From an uncultured Niabella sp. (lineage in GTDB: Bacteria; Bacteroidota; Bacteroidia; Chitinophagales; Chitinophagaceae), in NCBI GenBank assembly GCA_934486785.1, contig CAKSQK010000002.1, positions 186,001-250,000 on the forward strand: a DNA stretch of 64,000 nucleotides, given 5' to 3'. The notes under the pieces are model-generated. The model had not been told where the DNA came from and did no database searches. It worked only from the letters and a program-made list of their open reading frames with translations. Positions 62,760 to 64,000 of this stretch are shown one piece after another. Made by a program: the position numbers and the translations under genes. Numbering within the stretch: position 1 is the stretch's first letter; each line of letters opens with the position of its first letter.

Positions 62760-64000
62760 TTAAAATCGTATATCCAGCCCTGCCGAATAATTGCGGGCCG
62801 GCATGGGGTAACCATAGTTGATCTCGTATTGCTGATTGAGCAAATTATTGGCAGCAACAAACAGGTTCAAATGTTTCAGCGGCATGGCGCTTACCCTCGC
62901 ATTCCAAAGTGTGTAGTATTGCACACGCGCCGGAGTAATGCTGCTATACAACTGGTCAATGTTTTGCACGCCGGTAAATAAATTCCATATTTTGTATTTG
63001 TAACTGGCATTGATGTTGAACTGCTGCCGTGGAGCTGCCAGCGTAATTTTTTGCTGATGCAGGTAACTATAATTAGAATGCAGATGCAGGTGCTTTAATG
63101 GCATATAATTTACTGAAACCTCTACCCCTTTATTATTAAAGCTGCCCACGTTTTCACGCCTTACATTGGGCGGATTGCCGGCAACCTGCACCATGTTCTC
63201 ACCGTTGATGACATAACCCGCCACTTCAATTTTTAATTTGTTTGCCAGCAGGCCCTGAAGCCAGCTCAGCTCGTAGTTCATCATTCTTTCAGGCTTTAGA
63301 TGAGGGTTGGAAGCATATAAATATAACTCCATAATGGTTGGGCTTCTAAAACCCTTTGACAGGGATGCCTTAAATGTGGTGTGGTGTGAAGGACTGATGG
63401 CAACACCACCAACCGGCACCAGTTCGGTTCCCCATACATTGTTGTTCTCTATTCTAAAACCAGCGTTTAGCGTTATGATCTCCGCCAGGGTTTGCTGTGT
63501 ATAAATATAACCTGCTACTTCATTTACGGTTTTTAAAGTGTCTTTTGCTTTTCCTGCATTGGCTTTGCCGCCGTACTGCCTCAGGTCGGTACCCACTGTG
63601 ATAGAATTACCGGCAAACAACCGCACCGTTTGGTAAAGCATAATGCCCGAATTTCTGTCGGTTGACTGAAAACCATCAGAGAGATCGTGGTTGCCAAAGT
63701 TGTGATAGATTTTTAAAGCGCCTTCAGAATTTGCAATTGAATTGGCAAGTGTAAGAGATGTTTTGCCACGTAAAATATCAATACCAAAATGTGCGGGATT
63801 GTGCACCGGGCCGTTATCATTTGCAAAATATTTAGCGATCATAAAATCGGCCATCAGTTTTAATTTATCGCTAATGGTGTAACCGACTTTGGTATAACCA
63901 TTGGTTATTTTAAAATCGGTGCTGTCCCTGATCCCGTCTGTCTTATCGTGATTGACGGATGCATACACATCCCACCTGTTTTGCCTGTAGCCGGCCGTGG
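62760..64000 (-). CDS. TonB-dependent receptor, barrel part (5' end beyond window)
   Basis: The frame is open to the last base, so the N-terminus, plug and signal lie outside. About 413 residues of beta-barrel are visible, ending in MPARNYSAGLDIRF with a terminal Phe. The barrel has SKGFRSPTIMELYLYASNPHLKPE, the typical receptor motif, and NLFVAANNLLNQQYEI near the end. Plug-less evidence cannot tell vitamin, siderophore or nucleoside import apart. Its partner is the nucleoside hydrolase 11 nt downstream, suggesting uptake of nucleoside-related compounds, which is inference. Confidence 0.9.
   Translation of the reverse strand, partial: TAGYRQNRWDVYASVNHDKTDGIRDSTDFKITNGYTKVGYTISDKLKLMADFMIAKYFANDNGPVHNPAHFGIDILRGKTSLTLANSIANSEGALKIYHNFGNHDLSDGFQSTDRNSGIMLYQTVRLFAGNSITVGTDLRQYGGKANAGKAKDTLKTVNEVAGYIYTQQTLAEIITLNAGFRIENNNVWGTELVPVGGVAISPSHHTTFKASLSKGFRSPTIMELYLYASNPHLKPERMMNYELSWLQGLLANKLKIEVAGYVINGENMVQVAGNPPNVRRENVGSFNNKGVEVSVNYMPLKHLHLHSNYSYLHQQKITLAAPRQQFNINASYKYKIWNLFTGVQNIDQLYSSITPARVQYYTLWNARVSAMPLKHLNLFVAANNLLNQQYEINYGYPMPARNYSAGLDIRF

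Noticed and set aside
1..64000. tRNA, rRNA, CRISPR array, insertion sequence or phage genes
   Set aside because: No cloverleaf, direct-repeat array, transposase or integrase motif was recognised by eye in gaps or frames; a tRNAscan or IS search was not possible.

Overview
The window looks like a chromosomal segment of an aerobic member of the Bacteroidota, most likely Chitinophagaceae or a close relative. The evidence is the gene content: TonB-dependent receptors with carboxypeptidase-like N-terminal domains, an HU-CCDC81/SPOR protein, a DUF4270 lipoprotein beside panC and a glycogen-synthase-like half protein, MetZ-type methionine synthesis, and many lipoproteins. Promoters also fit, because TAnnTTTG -7 boxes recur upstream of genes and Shine-Dalgarno sequences are mostly absent. 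No rRNA, tRNA, CRISPR array, insertion sequence or phage gene was seen. Genes are dense on both strands, many pairs are convergent, and simple hairpin terminators separate them.

Layout. 1-2.6 kb: envelope proteins and a secreted S41 protease whose domains are circularly permuted. 2.8-7.7 kb: central metabolism (maeB, sucD) around an MlaEF-type lipid ABC transporter. 8-14 kb: Nudix, GrpB, an exported nucleoside hydrolase with a damaged start, and a membrane-bound AraC regulator next to a TonB receptor. 14-20 kb: gcvP, pyrF, a TlpA-like thioredoxin and three small proteins (RRM, unknown, cold-shock) that look like an RNA-binding set. 20-24 kb: a TonB receptor with a fasciclin lipoprotein. 24-34 kb: purC, a lactonase, a rhodanese-thioredoxin fusion, ribD/prmC with nearly overlapping divergent promoters, a subtilisin, cdd and Nudix. 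34-44 kb: prolyl oligopeptidase, ispH, a phosphorylase-like protein lacking its PLP lysine, murein enzymes and a small stress-type cluster. 44-55 kb: a TPR-like protein, gyrA, metK, DUF4270, half glycogen synthase, panC, OsmC, metZ and a LacI regulator. 56-64 kb: TerC, an internally shortened hydrolase, YceI, and a polysaccharide-degradation group (heparinase II/III-type lyase, GH88, nucleoside hydrolase, TonB receptor cut by the window end).

The most unusual signals are four. (1) The permuted S41 protease at 1096-2616. (2) A related leader of about 100 nt directly upstream of three unrelated minus-strand genes (44045, 57798, 58567). Two copies share a stem-forming pair with an identical 26-nt spacer, and two share a hairpin 17-18 nt before the start codon. 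(3) Enzymes missing defining residues: the phosphorylase-like protein (Thr for the PLP Lys), the half glycogen synthase without its nucleotide-binding motif, and an alpha/beta hydrolase lacking the segment that should carry its catalytic Asp. (4) A metK promoter box embedded in the loop of a perfect 7-bp inverted repeat. All family assignments come from reading motifs by eye; no database search was run.
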